46,553 nt of DNA from an uncultured Rhizobiaceae bacterium (GCA_947259295.1 CAMYMG010000103.1:1-46553), one strand, 5' to 3'; positions 1 through 9,323 are shown, counted from the stretch's first letter. The notes: generated by a model not told the origin, from the letters alone. Program-made: numbers and translations.

Positions 1-248
1 ATCTCGCGCAAGGTCGAGACGTCGAGCATGGCATCGGCCAGCAGACGCTTCAGCTTGCCGTTCTCCTCCTCAAGAGCCTTCAGCCGCTTCGCCTCCGACA
101 CATCCATGCCTCCATACTTCGAGCGCCGTTTATAGAACGTCGCATCGCTCACGCCGTATTTGCGGCAAAGCTCCGTCGCAGAGAGCCCAGCCTGGTGCTC
201 TTTCAAAATGCCGATGACCTGTTCGTCAGAAAATCTCGATCGCTCCAT
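1..248 (-). CDS. IS3-family transposase OrfA, partial (C-terminus outside the window)
   Basis: This is the N-terminal 82 residues of the small helix-turn-helix subunit of an IS3-family (IS407-like) transposase, which binds the element's ends. It begins MERSRFSDEQVIGILKEHQA and continues through LCRKYGVSDATFYKRRSKYG, the recognition helix region of this family. A leucine-zipper-like segment follows (KRLKALEEENGKLKRLLADA), used for oligomerisation. In the family a -1 frameshift near the OrfA end joins it to the DDE subunit OrfB, which would lie off the left edge. The ATG is at 246-248. Whether the whole element is intact cannot be judged from here. Confidence 0.8.
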   Translation of the reverse strand, partial: MERSRFSDEQVIGILKEHQAGLSATELCRKYGVSDATFYKRRSKYGGMDVSEAKRLKALEEENGKLKRLLADAMLDVSTLRE

Positions 249-308
249 TGCCTGTCTCCTCATCCGAGGACAAAGCTAGCCTCAAAGCTAGGACAATTCA
301 GGGGAACA
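1..308 (-). mobile_element. End of an IS3-family insertion sequence, cut by the window edge
   Basis: The first 248 bases encode the start of an IS3-family OrfA on the minus strand. The roughly 60 bases outside its start codon would be the untranslated end of the element. The outer end is probably near 298-308, where the minus strand reads TGTTCCCCTGAATTGTCC, but the other inverted repeat is outside the window, so the exact end and any target duplication cannot be fixed. The element lies next to a truncated mcrB fragment, so its insertion or a later deletion may have destroyed that gene. Confidence 0.6.
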
Positions 309-411
309 CGTCAACAAACTTGAATCGCTTAAAACTTGAATAAATACAACTGGTCTATGTTGATCTATATATTCTTTTCTTGAACGGCAGCACAATTGGT
401 CGGAAGTGTGA

Positions 412-930
<519 letters not shown>

Positions 931-944
931 TGGCGGAGAGGGTG
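931..944. repeat. att-like direct repeat, distal copy
   Basis: TGGCGGAGAGGGTG is identical to the first 14 bases of the repeats at 10683 and 24288. In the tRNA copy these bases encode the CCA, the discriminator and the 3' acceptor strand of tRNA-Ser. It lies 175 bases before the integrase start at 1119. This is the probable outer attachment site of element A. Confidence 0.6.
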
Positions 945-1118
945 CCCGCCTCCGTCTAACTCGGTAAGTCCCGCAGACTACCGGTGGGTTCTTCCTAACC
1001 CATTGTAGTAACGAATATTTCCCTTATGTCTTCGTCGGCAACAGTCGATAAAACCCGTTTACAATCGCCGGCCAATCCGGGGGTTGAAACGGACGACGAT
1101 AGATAGGCATATGGACCG

Positions 1119-2372
1119 ATGGCACTGAATACGAAGCGGATCGCGAAGCTGAATACACCTGGTCGTTACCGCGACCCAGAGACGCGCGGGCTCTATTTGC
1201 AGGTGGGACGCACCGGCACGAAGAGTTGGCTGCTCCGGTATGAGCTAAACAATAAGGAGCGATTTCATGGACTGGGATCACTCGATGATTTCAGTTTGAA
1301 GGAAGCGCGGGAGCGAGCCAGGGCAGCGAGGCAGAAAATCGCTGACGGCATCGACCCGATCGACGCGCGGCGTGCCGAGCGGGCAGCTCGTGCTGTTGAC
1401 GTTGCAAAGACCGTCACCTTTGAAGAAGCGGCACGGCAATATTACGCTCAGAATGAACCGCGCTGGCGTAACCGTAAGGCGGCGGCACAATTCCTGTCCA
1501 CCTTGGAGGATTACGTTTTTCCGGTCTTCAAGGGGATTCCGGTCGCAGACGTAGACTCCATCCTCGTCCTCAAGGCACTGGAAGGTGAGCATCCCAAACG
1601 CCCCGGCAAAAGCCTTTGGATGACAATTCCTGAAACCGCCAACCGGGTTCGGGGTCGAATCGAAAGTGTGTTGGATTGGGCCACGATGCGCGGTTATCGC
1701 CAAGGCGACAATCCGGCCCGGTGGCGTGGTTTTCTGCAAAAGGCGCTACCTGCAAGGGGCCAATTGCAACGCATTAAACACCACGCGGCGTTGCCGTATG
1801 CGGAAGTTCCGCCCTTCATCGCGGAACTGTCTGAACGGGATGGGATTGCGGCCCAAGCCTTAGAATTCACAATCCTGACCGCAGCGCGGACAGGTGAGAT
1901 CATAGGCGCAACGTGGGACGAAATTGACCTTGATGGAAGGGTCTGGACAATCCCGGCCGGGCGAATGAAGGCGAACAAGGAACACCGTGTTCCGCTATCA
2001 GACCGCGCCTACGAGATTCTCCGCGCACTTCCGCGTGAGCGCGCCAATCCATTCGTATTCATTGGCCCTCGGGCAAATGGTTTGTCTAATATGGCGATGG
2101 CTTCTGTGCTGAAGCGAATGGGGCGCAGTGACATTACGGTCCACGGATTCCGCTCGACCTTCAGAGACTGGGCCGCAGATTTGACAGGCTATCCCAACCA
2201 CGTTGCGGAGCAAGCGCTGGCGCATACAATTGGCAGTGCGGTCGAACGTGCCTATCGCCGTGGCGACCTGTTTGAGAAGCGCGTGAGGTTGATGGCTGAT
2301 TGGTCGCGATTTTGTCTGAACCCTACGCCAGCCGGTTCGGTGGTGCCAATGAGAGCTGCAAGACAGGCTTGA
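1119..2372 (+). CDS. Tyrosine recombinase, P4-type integrase with N-terminal DUF4102 arm-binding domain
   Basis: This 417-residue enzyme should catalyse integration and excision of element A at the tRNA-Ser site. Residues 1-90 fit the DUF4102 arm-DNA-binding domain (RDPETRGLYLQVGRTGTKSW). A core-binding domain covers about 98-200 and the catalytic domain about 225-390. The active-site set is visible: R257 in TAARTGE, H342 and R345 in HGFR, H369 and nucleophile Y379 in ERAYRRGD. Length is normal for the family (about 400). The start is ATG at 1119, with the att repeat just upstream at 931. It lies at the end of the element away from the tRNA and reads inward. The next gene starts within about 25 bases of its stop. 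Confidence 0.93.
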   Translation: MALNTKRIAKLNTPGRYRDPETRGLYLQVGRTGTKSWLLRYELNNKERFHGLGSLDDFSLKEARERARAARQKIADGIDPIDARRAERAARAVDVAKTVTFEEAARQYYAQNEPRWRNRKAAAQFLSTLEDYVFPVFKGIPVADVDSILVLKALEGEHPKRPGKSLWMTIPETANRVRGRIESVLDWATMRGYRQGDNPARWRGFLQKALPARGQLQRIKHHAALPYAEVPPFIAELSERDGIAAQALEFTILTAARTGEIIGATWDEIDLDGRVWTIPAGRMKANKEHRVPLSDRAYEILRALPRERANPFVFIGPRANGLSNMAMASVLKRMGRSDITVHGFRSTFRDWAADLTGYPNHVAEQALAHTIGSAVERAYRRGDLFEKRVRLMADWSRFCLNPTPAGSVVPMRAARQA

Positions 2373-2394
2373 TTTGGTTAAGACTACGGAGGGT

Positions 2395-2757
2395 ATGAGC
2401 GTGAGCAAGCGGAACCAAGATGATCTGACTGACCACGTTGAACGCATAATGGTGGACACGGAGGCTGCTGGCGAAGAAACAATTACCCTGAAAACCGGGA
2501 TGGTCCGTGCGCTGCTGGAACTTGCCAAACGTGCATCGAAGCCGCGTGGACGCCAGCCAGTGAAAGGCCGCGACCTTGTTCAAGAAACCCTTATCTTGCA
2601 CTGGGCACGAAACCGGAAAAAGCAACTCATTGCTGAAGGCGAAAAGACAACAGACGCACACGCACAAGCTGCCGAAGAAGCAGCAACAAAATACGGGTCT
2701 CGATACGTTGGCCCCACAACGATTATGCGACGAATGGAGCAGCGGCACCGGCACTGA
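2395..2757 (+). CDS. Hypothetical protein between integrase and AlpA-like regulator
   Basis: A soluble protein of about 120 residues with no domain I recognise. It is rich in charged residues, with a basic Arg/Lys segment near the middle (ASKPRGRQPVKGRD) and a helical, Glu/Ala-rich C-terminal part ending in basic residues (MRRMEQRHRH). That suggests a nucleic-acid-associated protein, but this is only inference. A GGAGG at 2388-2392 sits too close to the ATG at 2395 but 8 bases before the GTG at 2401, so GTG 2401 may be the true start. It follows the integrase by about 20 bases and probably shares its transcript. Confidence 0.6.
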   Translation: MSVSKRNQDDLTDHVERIMVDTEAAGEETITLKTGMVRALLELAKRASKPRGRQPVKGRDLVQETLILHWARNRKKQLIAEGEKTTDAHAQAAEEAATKYGSRYVGPTTIMRRMEQRHRH

Positions 2758-2854
2758 ATACCCGATTTGAAGTCGGAGACCTCCGCACAAGCAAGCGATA
2801 TGGGTCACAGCAACGCCCGTGATGTCGAGCGGATGCTTGTTATGGAGACCCATT

Positions 2855-3070
2855 ATGAATGAGACTCTCGAACCGCAGCGTGTCCTGCGTGAAACCGAAC
2901 TACCAGCCCTTGATGGACTAAGGAAAACTCAACGGGCCGAATTGATCCGGCGGGGCCTGTATCCGTCACCTGTGCGGATTTCTGATCGCCGGAAGGTGTG
3001 GTTGGCCCATGAGATCGCAAACTGGCAACAGGCGCGTATCTCCGCCCGAGACTCGAAGGGCGCACGCTGA
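2855..3070 (+). CDS. AlpA-like small helix-turn-helix regulator
   Basis: The 71-residue product fits the AlpA/MerR-like excisionase-regulator family: VLRETELPALDGLRKTQRAE, then IRRGLYPSPVRISDRRKVWL and HEIANWQQARI. That is the usual order of recognition helix, wing (G-x-x-P-x-P-V) and tryptophan. Such proteins control integrase expression or act as excisionases in P4-like elements. GGAGA at 2844-2848 precedes ATG 2855 by 6 bases, which favours this start over longer in-frame ones. Its stop overlaps the start of the primase gene by one base (3070), so the genes are translationally coupled in a replication/control operon. Confidence 0.75.
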   Translation: MNETLEPQRVLRETELPALDGLRKTQRAELIRRGLYPSPVRISDRRKVWLAHEIANWQQARISARDSKGAR

Positions 3071-3927
3071 TGAACGCCGCGAGCAAGATCATTGCGGCAC
3101 TCGGTGGCGACCAATCATCGAAAAAGTGTCGTTGTCCGGCTCACGCCGACAAGAAGCCATCACTGCATGTCACCGAGAAGAACGGCAAGGTGCTGGTCAA
3201 ATGCTTTGCCGGCTGCTCACAGGAGGCGGTCATCGAAGCGCTCCGGCAACGGGGCCTTTGGCAGACACACACAGATAAGAAGCGGGTCCGCCTAGTGGAA
3301 AGCGCTGAGACAACCGGCACAGAGGATATCGCCAGGGAATTGCTGGATGCCGCAAGGGAAACAGATGAGCTGCCAAAGGCCTATTTACGGCAACGTGGGA
3401 TTAAGCGTTCGCCGCCGACGCTGAAGATGCTTGGAAGGGAAACGATGCGATTGATCACCGGTATCATGCTTCCAGCCATGATAGCGCCAGTGGCTACCAA
3501 GGACGGTGAGATCATTGGTGTCCACGTGACCTACCTCACAGCCGACGCCAAGGAGAACGCGGTCGGCAAGAACGGCAAGGCGCGGCGCATGTACGGCAAG
3601 ATTGGCGGCGGCCGTGATGTCCTCAAGGTAGCAGATCCCAAGATGCCGTTCATCGTCGGCGAGGGGATCGAGACTGTCTTGAGTGCGATGCAGATTACTG
3701 GCCTTCCCGGCGCGGCAGCGTTGTCGGCCTCCAATCTGTCGAAGTTCGATCCGCCCGAATGTTCAGAAATTATCATCGCTGCCGACGCCGACGAACCGGG
3801 CATGGACGCGGCTAAGCAGTTGGCGGACCGTCTTGTTGCAGCCGGTCACAAGGTCAGGATCGCGGTGCCGCAGACACCCGACCACGACTGGAATGACGAG
3901 CTGATCGCAAGCGGAGATACCAAATGA
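3070..3927 (+). CDS. Toprim/zinc-finger primase-like protein
   Basis: The 285-residue protein resembles the phage/plasmid DNA primases with a Toprim_3 domain. A CHC2-type zinc finger is visible near the N-terminus (C22-P-A-H25 ... C45-x3-C49). The Toprim fold covers about 190-280, with acidic residues E198 (VGEGIETVLSA) and D239/D241 (AADADEPGMDAA) for metal binding. It should make RNA primers for element DNA synthesis. It is coupled to the AlpA-like gene by a one-base overlap at its start, and its TGA overlaps the ATG of the next gene (ATGA, 3924-3927). Primase plus ATPase as one unit is typical of satellite elements. Confidence 0.85.
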   Translation: MNAASKIIAALGGDQSSKKCRCPAHADKKPSLHVTEKNGKVLVKCFAGCSQEAVIEALRQRGLWQTHTDKKRVRLVESAETTGTEDIARELLDAARETDELPKAYLRQRGIKRSPPTLKMLGRETMRLITGIMLPAMIAPVATKDGEIIGVHVTYLTADAKENAVGKNGKARRMYGKIGGGRDVLKVADPKMPFIVGEGIETVLSAMQITGLPGAAALSASNLSKFDPPECSEIIIAADADEPGMDAAKQLADRLVAAGHKVRIAVPQTPDHDWNDELIASGDTK

Positions 3928-5150
3928 ATTTGAAGCGTCAGATTGTGGATGCGCCGCTCTATCATCCCGAAGCGGTAGCCAGTGCAACTGGATTCCTTAC
4001 CACCGTAACGCCATGGCATGACCCCGTGGATGGCGTTGAGCTTCTCAACGGTCTCACAGCCGCATTCGCCCGACATATGGTCTTGTCGAAGGGTACCGCT
4101 GAAGCATTGGCTTTGTGGGTTATGCACTGCTTCGCGCACAATGCCGCACGACATTCGCCGATCCTATTCATCTCAAGCCCGACGAAGCGGTGTGGCAAGA
4201 CAAACCTATTGTCCGTTCTGCATTTGCTGACGCCGAAGCCGATGTCGGCAGCGAACGTGACCCCAGCCACCGTCTTCCGCGCGATCGAAGCCTGGAAGCC
4301 GACCATGCTGATCGATGAAGCTGACACTTTCATGTCCGACAAATCGGAACTTCGTGGAGTTTTGAATTCTGGGCATACCCGGTCTCAGGCGTTCGTGCTC
4401 CGCTGCGTCGGCGAAAATATGGTGCCAAAGCAGTTTTCGACTTGGTGTCCGAAAGCATTCGCCGCAATCGGGCGCCTGCATTCGACGCTTGAGGATCGGT
4501 CGATCAAGGTTGAATTGCGCCGCAAGCTAAAGACCCAGCGCGTCGACCGCGTGCCAGTGCGCGATGGCGCTTACGACGAGCTGCGGAGGAAAGCGGCACG
4601 CTGGGCCTTAGACAACATGACCAGTTTGGAGCAAGCCGACCCAGACGTTCCTTCTTTGCTGTCAGATCGTGCCCGCGACAACTGGGCACCACTGCTAGCA
4701 ATCGCTGACCTGGTGGGTGGTGATTGGCCCGCCCTGGCTCGCCACGCAGCGCACCAATTGTCGTCAAACGACGACGACGACGAAGGCCAACCTGAAATGC
4801 TTTTGCAAGACATGCGAGCCATCTTCCATCAAAAGAAGGCAGACGCGGTTTGGACTGAGACGATTGTCGCGGAGCTAGTTGAAATCGAAGATCGCCCTTG
4901 GGCTGATCTTAGAAATGGCAAGCCGATCACAGCACACGCGATAGCTCGTATGTTAAAGCCGTTTCATGTCTTCCCGCGCAAAATCCGCATCGGTGGCGGC
5001 GAGCAAAAGCGTTCTGGCTACTTTAGAGAAGCGTTAGAACCGGTATGGCAGCGCTACATTGACGGGGGCAGCCGCAAACAAACTGGTAAAGCGGGCCAAC
5101 GTAAACAAAAGCAACTACTTAAGGCGAGTCGCAACCGGCCCAAGCGGTAG
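3924..5150 (+). CDS. DUF3631-family ATPase (putative replicative helicase/loader)
   Basis: This 408-residue protein has a P-loop-like segment SSPTKRCGKTN (G91-K92-T93) and a Walker B MLIDEAD (D131-E132). A region with conserved HTRSQAF and STLEDRSI blocks follows, characteristic of DUF3631 proteins found with Toprim primases in phages and integrative elements. The P-loop lacks the leading glycine of a classical Walker A, as is common in this group. The C-terminal tail (370-408) is very basic and could contact DNA. The role as helicase or helicase loader for element replication is inferred from family and position. It ends the 1119-5150 block; no gene follows for about 350 bases. Confidence 0.82.
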   Translation: MNLKRQIVDAPLYHPEAVASATGFLTTVTPWHDPVDGVELLNGLTAAFARHMVLSKGTAEALALWVMHCFAHNAARHSPILFISSPTKRCGKTNLLSVLHLLTPKPMSAANVTPATVFRAIEAWKPTMLIDEADTFMSDKSELRGVLNSGHTRSQAFVLRCVGENMVPKQFSTWCPKAFAAIGRLHSTLEDRSIKVELRRKLKTQRVDRVPVRDGAYDELRRKAARWALDNMTSLEQADPDVPSLLSDRARDNWAPLLAIADLVGGDWPALARHAAHQLSSNDDDDEGQPEMLLQDMRAIFHQKKADAVWTETIVAELVEIEDRPWADLRNGKPITAHAIARMLKPFHVFPRKIRIGGGEQKRSGYFREALEPVWQRYIDGGSRKQTGKAGQRKQKQLLKASRNRPKR

Positions 5151-5501
5151 GCGGTGGCCCGGTTATGATCAGTAGCAAGCCTTTGAAAACTAAGTACTTG
5201 GCCCGTTGGGCCGGTTTCAGGGCCCCAGGCTGCCTATGATGGCGCAAATGAACCCTGTGGGTTGGCGCACCGGTTGCTGACGGCCGGTTCCGGTCACGAA
5301 TAACTTCTACGGGCAAGAACAGCCTATGACACGGCTCACTCATGGAGTTAGGCGGTGACGTAAACCGCCGTAATCCCTTTTAGTTCAGCCCTTGAACTTA
5401 CGCATTGCCGAGAAACCCCGATTTGACCCCCGGATTGTCTCCGCGGCGGTGTACTAAGACAAGGCGATCTTCTTGCGGATCACCCTCCACGATCCACGTC
5501 G
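5151..5501. other. Non-coding stretch after the replication genes, with hairpins
   Basis: No supported gene is seen. It contains several short inverted repeats: GGCCC-GTT-GGGCC near 5202-5214 and GGCGGT/ACCGCC at 5351-5356 and 5364-5369. It lies directly downstream of the primase and ATPase genes and at the convergence with the 5502-6194 gene. A terminator, or a replication origin for the element, are both possible; neither is proven. Confidence 0.3.
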
Positions 5502-6194
5502 CTAACCCCTGACCCCTCCACCTGTAATATAAGGATCGCCGCAACGATTCCGCGGTTCGCTCTTCATCATCCGGTCGACTTCCTTGAGTTTCGATGAGCA
5601 AGCCGCCGCTTTTATCGATGTCCCGATCTCTTTAATCTTTGCGGCGTTCTTCCACATCTCGCACTCCCCCTTGCCCTCGGCACGAAGCTTCTGATTCTTC
5701 TTCGCCAATGATCTTATTTCGGCAATGGCCTTTTGAACTGCTTGACATGCGCTTGCGTTGTCTCTGTTCGGCCTCTCCACCAGAGGGCCAAGCGCAATTT
5801 TACAAGAAGAGGATATCGAGCTGTGCGTGTCGGATACAGATGAAGAACAACTTGAACCACTAATAGTTATGGTCGTTTTGCTCTTGTGGCCAATATCTTT
5901 CTGATGCGATTCAATTATTATTTTGTTTTCCCTAGTCGATATATTCACAGTTGTATTTTTATCAACCCTTATTTCATTTTTTTCTTTCAAAAATCTAATC
6001 CCAGTAAAAGATACCCCATTCTCCTCAATTTTCATTTTGTGAGTAGAAGTAACTGTTTTGCCATTGTAGACTGAGCTTGATGAAACAATGATGGTCGCGC
6101 CAGCGTATTTCTCATAGAAACTGCCCGCGAAACACTGAGACGTAGCGGTGAACAAGAGTACCGAAACAGTCGCACATAAGTAGGAGGTTCTCAT
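5502..6194 (-). CDS. Exported six-cysteine protein, paralogue of the 9324-9962 gene
   Basis: The product is 230 residues with a clear Sec signal peptide (start MRTSYLCATVSVLLFTATSQ, likely cleavage after CFA-G). The mature part is Ser/Thr-rich and beta-like, holding a cysteine pair 14 residues apart (SGSSC ... SSSCKI). A helical C-terminal part has four cysteines, ending SIKAAACSSKLKEVD...RCGDP and finally GVRG. The gene at 9324-9962 has the same plan: the same 14-residue first pair, the same 18-residue spacing between the last two cysteines, and the same final GVRG. The ATG at 6194 is chosen because the longer frame begins with TTG and would bury the signal peptide; no strong ribosome site is seen. 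Function is unknown; the disulfides point to the periplasm or outside the cell. Codon use is AT-richer than in the core genes. Confidence 0.7.
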   Translation of the reverse strand: MRTSYLCATVSVLLFTATSQCFAGSFYEKYAGATIIVSSSSVYNGKTVTSTHKMKIEENGVSFTGIRFLKEKNEIRVDKNTTVNISTRENKIIIESHQKDIGHKSKTTITISGSSCSSSVSDTHSSISSSCKIALGPLVERPNRDNASACQAVQKAIAEIRSLAKKNQKLRAEGKGECEMWKNAAKIKEIGTSIKAAACSSKLKEVDRMMKSEPRNRCGDPYITGGGVRG

Positions 6195-6326
6195 AGCGTT
6201 GAAACGGATTTCCGTCTCCCTGTGATGATTGTAGGGCAAGCGTCAAAACTGGGGCCGTGAGAATATCCGACCGCACCCACTAGACGCTTCCTTGATTGCT
6301 CCGCCATCCGGACGCAACCAAAATTG

Positions 6327-6728
6327 TCAGTCAAGGGCAAGGGGAGTGGCATCATTGCCCTCAAGTAGTTTCTTGCGAGCCTCGTCGACCATTCTTACAA
6401 CAGTTCCGATATCCGAGGCGCCGGACGTATGCTCGCCATCTGGATCAAAGTAGCTGTCACGTAGTTCAGTAAGTGCTCGGATAACAACTTCGGCGTAATC
6501 CTCAACAGGCCCAGCTAGAGGTAACGCATGAACTCTGTCAGCAGCGGCTCGAACAGCCCCTATACAGACGCTCCTATCATAGTCACTTGCTGCGGCAGCA
6601 GCTCGGCGGTTTGCAAGGATGCTTTCAACAACGTCCCGAAACCAAGCTGCCGCTTGCGAATCTTCACTCTGTGTGCTCAGGGAGGAGCCTCCTATCCTGA
6701 TCTCCGCCAACAACACAGTTCCGTACAC
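6327..6728 (-). CDS. Hypothetical protein, start uncertain
   Basis: An open frame of about 133 residues, soluble, with alpha-helical composition and no domain I recognise. Examples are the Ala-rich helix ESILANRRAAAAASDYDRSV and the acidic turn DSYFDPDGE. The start is uncertain: the first candidate is a GTG at 6728, and a GGAGG lies within the frame at about residue 12, so a shorter product is possible. It is followed by the 5502-6194 gene and preceded by a zinc-ribbon gene, all on the minus strand. It may be cargo of element A, perhaps co-transcribed with its neighbours. Confidence 0.45.
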   Translation of the reverse strand: MYGTVLLAEIRIGGSSLSTQSEDSQAAAWFRDVVESILANRRAAAAASDYDRSVCIGAVRAAADRVHALPLAGPVEDYAEVVIRALTELRDSYFDPDGEHTSGASDIGTVVRMVDEARKKLLEGNDATPLALD

Positions 6729-6815
6729 AGCACTTCAATCCATTTCCGAGAATTGCAAGCGTGTCATGACAAAGGGCGGAAACATATTCATTCAGGTCTG
6801 TTTTAATACCATATG

Positions 6816-7085
6816 TCACATCAGACCGCGCTTCGACAATGCACGGGCAGAAGATCTGATACCCTCAAGTGCGCGATTGAACGCTGCTTCAAAGACTGGG
6901 GCCTTCCCATGTTCCTTGATGAAATCGACGACAACTGGCAAGTCTTCTGCGTCTAGGTACTGATCGGAAAGGCAAAGCGAATTTGCAAGCTCGTCCTCCC
7001 CAAAAGGCCTGTGTCCGCAACCCTGGCACGTGGCCCAGCAACCGTGCTTTTCGGTCCCACACTTAATGCAGATGGCGCGAGTCAT
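6816..7085 (-). CDS. Small zinc-ribbon hypothetical protein
   Basis: The 89-residue product begins with a metal-binding ribbon: C6-x2-C9, C16, then C20-x2-C23 (CIKCGTEKHGCWATCQGCGH). An acidic, helical C-terminal domain follows. The ATG at 7083-7085 is preceded by GAGAGGG at good distance. Short zinc-ribbon proteins of this type often mediate protein or nucleic-acid contacts, but there is no family match I can name. It stands about 115 bases downstream of the exported protein gene at 7200 and 87 bases upstream of the next gene on the same strand. Confidence 0.6.
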   Translation of the reverse strand: MTRAICIKCGTEKHGCWATCQGCGHRPFGEDELANSLCLSDQYLDAEDLPVVVDFIKEHGKAPVFEAAFNRALEGIRSSARALSKRGLM

Positions 7086-7199
7086 TTACCCTCTCTTATC
7101 ACAGCGCTGGCCGGTTTGGTCGTCCAAGGATCTCACTCAGCGGGGCCTGCGCAGCGTCATTTGACGTTGCATCTGATATTTGCAATTTTGCTGGCTGGA

Positions 7200-7979
7200 T
7201 TAGAGAATTTGTCTACGGATCCGTCCTGGTTTATAGTTGGTTTGATGCGCTATTGCGGCCGATGAGATCCTGCAAGTGGAGCCTGTAACATCAAATGCAA
7301 TCTTGCCTTTGCTGGTTCCCTCACTGGAAAGTCGACCGAGAAAATAACTCACCCATTTAGAATCTTCGTTCAAAGTAATTCTATTACCTGACACATTTGC
7401 AATTATGGAGAAGTCGGTTCGAGTTCTGTATTGGTTTGTTTCATTCTTTGAAGACGTATCTAAGAACTGCGAACCGATCTTCATTTGGAAAGTTTGATTG
7501 TTAGATGTGAGAATAATTTGATCACCGGAGATGACTATACGTCCGCTGATCAGAACGCAGGGTCCCCCTGCACATTCGTCATATCGATATGTGATCGTCT
7601 TACCGTCCAAGCTGCTAGCTGACCCACCGACTTCAGTATCCGGGGCCTTCTTTATCGCATTCTTTGGCGGACATTCGTATCGAGCCACCACTTGGCGAGG
7701 CTTTCCGCAGGTTTTAAGTTTGGTGACTTCACCTGTTATGTTACGTGATTCTTGACCCTCATAATCTGTGTACGTTAAGGTAAAGTGTTTCGGGCAGCCC
7801 TTCGTTTGATTTGCGCTAACCTGATGGAGGCGTCGTGGCTCTCCTTGGCATTGCTCCTTGAGGTTTCGCAATGTCTGAATGATGCAAACCTTTGGCACGT
7901 CGCAGAAAGCCGCGTAGGTCGGACCGCATGTGAGACCGACAAGCCAAAAGGCAATCAAGAACCGATAGTAGTAGAACAT
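7200..7979 (-). CDS. Exported cysteine-containing protein, possible third member of the element A family
   Basis: From ATG 7979 the product is 259 residues. This start is favoured over the ATG at 8021 because GGGGGAGGGGGAAG lies just before it and it gives a clean signal peptide (MFYYYRFLIAFWLVGLTCG, cleavage near TYA-AF). The N-terminal mature part is cysteine-rich (FCDVPKVC ... CQGEP ... KGCPKHF ... LKTCGKP ... YECPP). A beta-rich C-terminal part carries IAFDVTGSTCRIS, which resembles the GSSC and DNSC segments of the 5502 and 9324 products. It lacks their four-cysteine helical tail. It is probably periplasmic or secreted; function unknown. It is AT-rich compared with the core genes, as expected for transferred cargo. 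Confidence 0.68.
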   Translation of the reverse strand: MFYYYRFLIAFWLVGLTCGPTYAAFCDVPKVCIIQTLRNLKEQCQGEPRRLHQVSANQTKGCPKHFTLTYTDYEGQESRNITGEVTKLKTCGKPRQVVARYECPPKNAIKKAPDTEVGGSASSLDGKTITYRYDECAGGPCVLISGRIVISGDQIILTSNNQTFQMKIGSQFLDTSSKNETNQYRTRTDFSIIANVSGNRITLNEDSKWVSYFLGRLSSEGTSKGKIAFDVTGSTCRISSAAIAHQTNYKPGRIRRQIL

Positions 7980-8875
7980 TACTTCCCCCTCCCCCCACAT
8001 GCCGAATATAATCTGGAGCATAAAAAGCTAGCGATCAAGGAGTATCAATTCGGGAGCAACGTCGCGTTGGAAAAGCTGACAGTGAAGGGCGGCAGACCGC
8101 AGTTGTGCGCCGGAGTGGCACTCAAGTTACTACGCCTGTCAGACGGTGCAGCAAGGGGAGTCAATAAATAGGGGCACTTGTCTGCCACGACAAAGCCCGA
8201 CGGGCGCTGATTGCAGCGTAGGGTGGGAGGACTGGTGCCTGCCGGCATTGGAGCGCCCTAGTTGTCAGCTGTCGCGGCGGCGTATCGAGCCGTCCGGTGG
8301 CCAAGAATTGCACGACGTTTAGAAGCCGGAAAAATCTTTCGCCGAATGTCGGAAGGGCGACCCGGCCAAGTCCCCCCCCCTCCCACCCCGGAACCGGGAC
8401 CGGCCCCTCCCGCAGGGATAGCAGGACTCTGACGGTCGAGGAGTTACGGAGCATTTCTAGAGCTGTGGGTTAGACGACAAGCGCTGCTCAGCCGTCGCGT
8501 GCCGCCAAGCAGCCTCACGGAAAAGAGTATTGTTGCTGCCTGCGTTCGGGGTGATCATGGTCTATCGGCGTGCGTCAGTAGTGCGACTGCAATCAAATGG
8601 CGCGAAGCTTTTCCACCGAGACGACGAAGCCGCTTTTTTCCCGAGTATTATGGAAGTGGGGAAATTTCTTATCTCACGCATTGTCCCAGTCGCCATTGTT
8701 CCAAATTGATGTTTTCCAAGTTCTACGGTGTTTCCAGCGTTCTGGCGGGACCGATCAGGTCCTAAAGAGCTTAGTGATATAATTTTGATAAGCTTGACCA
8801 GTCCAAATTCGTAAAGATGGCTCATAGCCATGGATTGGTCCGTCTAAGAAAATTGTTGTTTGGGGAGATAGCACT
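7980..8875. other. Long gene-free stretch inside element A
   Basis: Short frames on both strands lack plausible starts, recognisable motifs and conserved composition. A C-tract followed by the imperfect palindrome CCGGAACCGGGACCGG lies near 8370-8405. The region may carry the promoter of the 7200-7979 gene at its left edge and that of the 8876 gene at its right edge. The rest is either decayed sequence or non-coding DNA of unknown role. Confidence 0.35.
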
Positions 8876-9100
8876 GTGGCGACAGGAAATGTGAAAGGGC
8901 CGCTGGGTCCGCTGATGCTGCTGCTCCTGCTCGGTATTGCAGGGTTCATGCTCTACGTTGTCCGGACACCGGAACTGGCAGAACACTTCAAGCGACCCGC
9001 TGGATTCTACGACAACATGTTCCTCAAGATTGGGATCGCTCTCATGTTTGCGGCCGCTGTGTCTCTGGTAGCGGTCATAGTGCGGAGACTTCTCAAGTAG
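8876..9100 (+). CDS. Small two-helix membrane protein
   Basis: The 74-residue product has two hydrophobic segments, about residues 11-30 (GPLMLLLLLGIAGFMLYVV) and 50-69 (IGIALMFAAAVSLVAVIV), joined by a polar loop and ending in Arg-Arg-Leu-Leu-Lys. Both ends are therefore probably cytoplasmic. Translation starts at GTG 8876, with GGGGAG at 8862-8867 eight bases upstream. It is the only plus-strand gene between two exported-protein genes. I recognise no family; it could be an accessory membrane factor for them, but that is inference. Confidence 0.6.
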   Translation: MATGNVKGPLGPLMLLLLLGIAGFMLYVVRTPELAEHFKRPAGFYDNMFLKIGIALMFAAAVSLVAVIVRRLLK

Positions 9101-9323
9101 GATTGTTTCTGCACTGGCTGAAAACATGACTGCCTACGGGGGTGCAATACAATGCCCGGACGGGGCGCGGAAAGGAGGCATACTTTATCAAACAATAGGG
9201 ATCAGAATGTCGGTACCGAGCACCGGCACGCCTATCGTGCTGGACAGGAGAGAGGCCGCCATTTGCGGCCTTCACAGTCTGCTTTGCATAAGCAACATTA
9301 AGGTTCACGATGTTGGAGGCCAC

